A DNA stretch of 64,000 bases. It comes from Flavobacterium soli DSM 19725. GTDB lineage: Bacteria > Bacteroidota > Bacteroidia > Flavobacteriales > Flavobacteriaceae. Position 1 is the stretch's first letter; each line of letters begins with the position of its first letter. A program made the translations under genes and the position numbers. Below are positions 62,290 through 64,000 of the stretch, piece by piece. The stretch lies in assembly GCF_000422705.1 (NCBI RefSeq), contig NZ_AUGO01000009.1:124001-188000 (forward strand), written 5' to 3'. Under the pieces are notes generated by a model that worked only from the letters and a program-made list of their open reading frames with translations, did no database searches and had not been told where the DNA came from.

Positions 62290-63339
62290 TTAATCTACGG
62301 TGTAGGTTATGTTATCAAAATAATAAACGTTTGCATTTCCAGAAAATTCTTGAAAAGAAATATTTTGAAGTGCCGCTGGGTTTCCTAATTGTTCCCAAGT
62401 AAAGCTAATTTCTTTCCATTCTGTTGTAGTCTCAAAAATTCTTCCATCTACACCTGGTCCATCCCAAGCACCATTGAAAACAAGCTTTAATTTTCCTGGA
62501 GCATCAGATCTAACTGCAAATTTAATTCCAGTGTAACTTGAAAGTTGATCATCCCAAGCCCATTCTCCTTGGATATTACCCCATCCGTCCATTGCTTTTT
62601 TGATGAAAACTAATCCTTGGTTAGACTTGGTTCCATCTGTGATATACTCGTGATTGTTCCAATCTGGTATTCCCCAAGGACTGTAAAAAACGTCATCAAA
62701 AATTGCTGTCCCAACCGCTGTTCCATAAAGTACTGTTCCTGAAATTGTTGTTACTGAAACATTTTTATACTGAGAACCTGCTGGCAAGATTGCTTTGATT
62801 TCGGTTAACGTACTAGATACAATAACCGCTTCAACTCCTCCAACCTCAACAATTGGATCCAAGAAGAAAGAGCCATAAATTGTAATCTCTTGTCCGTCAG
62901 CAGCATTGATTGGATTAAAACTATGCATTCCTGGAGCTGGAGGTGCTACAACAAAATCGAAAATTGCAGTTCCTTTTTTGGTTACAACTTTCAACTGATC
63001 AGAAGCATCTGCATAAGGTGTATTTCTGTTTATTACAACGAAAATTTCTGTATCTGTAACAAGAACAGGGTTGAAATAGGTATCATAATCATTAAAGTAG
63101 ATTTTTTGAACCGTTGCAAGCCCCTTACCTCTAATGATATACATATTATCAGCATAACCAACCGTTATAGGCTCTAAGGCTGAAGGATTACCATCTTCAT
63201 CTGTTGTTGTTGTAACACTCTCAATCACTGGTACTGTTGAAGAATTGCTATCATTGTCACTACTGCAAGATGCCAGTGAAAATATTGCTATTAATAGTAT
63301 GAATATACTCTTAATCCAATTGCTGTTTAAATTTTTCAT
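62290..63339 (-). CDS. Surface glycan-binding lipoprotein with IPT/TIG domains
   Basis: A 349-residue lipoprotein; signal ending SLASCSSDNDSN with Cys near residue 25. Two IPT/TIG (Ig-like) domains follow: VIESVTTTTDEDGNPSALEPITVGYADN... and MHSFNPINAADGQEITIYGSFF. The last 150 residues form a separate jelly-roll-like binding domain (SPWGIPDWNNHEYITDG, KLKLVFNGAWDGPGVDG). This is the layout of surface glycan-binding proteins of Bacteroidota polysaccharide loci, which capture glycan for the SusC/D transporter. It lies 18 bp from the SusD gene. Confidence 0.88.
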   Translation of the reverse strand: MKNLNSNWIKSIFILLIAIFSLASCSSDNDSNSSTVPVIESVTTTTDEDGNPSALEPITVGYADNMYIIRGKGLATVQKIYFNDYDTYFNPVLVTDTEIFVVINRNTPYADASDQLKVVTKKGTAIFDFVVAPPAPGMHSFNPINAADGQEITIYGSFFLDPIVEVGGVEAVIVSSTLTEIKAILPAGSQYKNVSVTTISGTVLYGTAVGTAIFDDVFYSPWGIPDWNNHEYITDGTKSNQGLVFIKKAMDGWGNIQGEWAWDDQLSSYTGIKFAVRSDAPGKLKLVFNGAWDGPGVDGRIFETTTEWKEISFTWEQLGNPAALQNISFQEFSGNANVYYFDNITYTVD

Positions 63340-63357
63340 TTTAATAAATATTTTAAA

Positions 63358-64000
63358 TTAATCAAAAGTATAAGGTACTGGAGGTTGCAATAAAAGAGGA
63401 TTTCTTGCAACATCAATATCTGGATAAGGCAAAAAGAAATCTTTTTCTTCTGGAGTATAAAACTCAGCAAAATCTTTGTTACCTCTATTTTGAGCAGCCA
63501 TGATTGCTATAGCTTGAGCTCTTGGCATTCTTCCTAATTCAAACCAGAAGTCGCCTTCAAAACATAATTCTTTTCTTCTTTCTAAAAAGATATCATCAAA
63601 AGTTATACTTGTTAGATTTGCTAATCCTGCTCGGTTTCGGACAGCATTGATTGATGTCAAAGCTGCTGCATCTGAAGTGCTTGACCCTCCAGCTAAAACT
63701 GCTTCTGCATGAATCAATAATAGCTCCGCATACCGCATTATATAAGTATTATTATCCATCATACCCCATTCATCTACAGGTCCTGTAGTGCTACCATTCA
63801 CTACACCTATACAATATTTTTTTATTGCAGCACCTGCACCTTGACCTCCAATTTGATCTTCGGAAGGAACTACTAATGTTGCTCCTGATTTTATTTTTAC
63901 GTTTGGATATTCGTCCCCAGGCAACATAATGGTTTCTTTTCTTCTAACATCCCCTGTTCCATATAATGTTTTAATTTCTTGGGCTGGAGCAAAAACACCT
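63358..64000 (-). CDS. SusD/RagB family nutrient-binding outer-membrane protein (C-terminal part, cut by window)
   Basis: The frame is open to the right edge: GVFAPAQEIKTLYGTGDVRR precedes the Met at 63927, so only the last 213 residues or so are visible. YIMRYAELLLIHAEAVL, ALTSINAVRNRAGL and FDDIFLERRKELCFEGDFWFELGR are the conserved SusD/RagB C-terminal segments. SusD forms the lid of a TonB-dependent glycan importer; the susC gene should lie beyond the window. Confidence 0.93.
   Translation of the reverse strand, partial: GVFAPAQEIKTLYGTGDVRRKETIMLPGDEYPNVKIKSGATLVVPSEDQIGGQGAGAAIKKYCIGVVNGSTTGPVDEWGMMDNNTYIMRYAELLLIHAEAVLAGGSSTSDAAALTSINAVRNRAGLANLTSITFDDIFLERRKELCFEGDFWFELGRMPRAQAIAIMAAQNRGNKDFAEFYTPEEKDFFLPYPDIDVARNPLLLQPPVPYTFD

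Overview
The window looks like a chromosomal segment of a Flavobacterium-type member of the Bacteroidota. The evidence is type IX secretion (T9SS) sorting domains, a SusD-like outer-membrane protein, Bacteroidota promoters of the form TTG-N19/20-TAnnTTTG, weak use of Shine-Dalgarno sites, AT-rich DNA and a typical flavobacterial gene set (monomeric isocitrate dehydrogenase, DUF3822-rsmD, kdsB, pdxH, rnz, pyrR-pyrB). No phage, transposase or CRISPR array was seen.

Layout. 1-9.8 kb: 3' part of a monomeric isocitrate dehydrogenase, a T9SS type B protein, thiamine pyrophosphokinase, an alpha/beta hydrolase, a NudK-like Nudix enzyme, rlmF, a ParE-type toxin-antitoxin pair and uvrB. 9.88-10.11 kb: a 20/21-bp tandem repeat with a 61-bp higher-order period. 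10.26-14.3 kb: an accessory island (Crp/Fnr regulator, F420-type oxidoreductase, NTF2-like lipoprotein, three poorly known proteins) whose boundaries carry integron attC-like sites; no integrase is present. 14.4-22.1 kb: cupin, TerB-like protein, esterases, DUF1456, SGNH hydrolase, sucC and lysA. 22.1-28.9 kb: alkaline phosphatase, a tight K+ channel-bestrophin-carbonic anhydrase operon, an FMN oxidoreductase and a T9SS subtilase. 29-32 kb: SAM-I riboswitch, then a trans-sulfuration enzyme and homoserine dehydrogenase. 32-46.8 kb: kdsB, a RecD-like helicase, DUF3822-rsmD, a two-component system, RNase P RNA, topoisomerase IB, dnaX (split by a -1 frameshift at an A10 run) and a sixA-ppk1-ppx polyphosphate cluster. 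47-53.7 kb: pdxH, a pyrR-pyrB-STAS-rnz cluster, a GlxA-type regulator, a 55-residue lipoprotein and an ABC-F ATPase. 53.9-59.6 kb: a thioredoxin-fold lipoprotein lacking CxxC, transaldolase, an SDR, SRP RNA, glutaminyl cyclase, a 46-residue conserved protein and apt. 59.7-64 kb: tRNA-Arg and part of a polysaccharide-utilization locus (GH5, GH27, a surface glycan-binding protein, SusD cut by the window end).

The intergenic DNA is the most unusual part. At least eight copies of a long hairpin element occur, with ends resembling TAGCCCYGAT and GCGGGA...GCTCCTAA and an apical stem that changes but keeps pairing. Some carry a 16-bp palindrome TCCCGAAGCTTCGGGA. Separately, several families of short repeated words form inverted repeats between genes, including a perfect 29-bp pair inside the methionine operon. 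The strongest candidates for something not well described are the hairpin family, the attC-like cassette array without an integrase, and the dnaX frameshift site.
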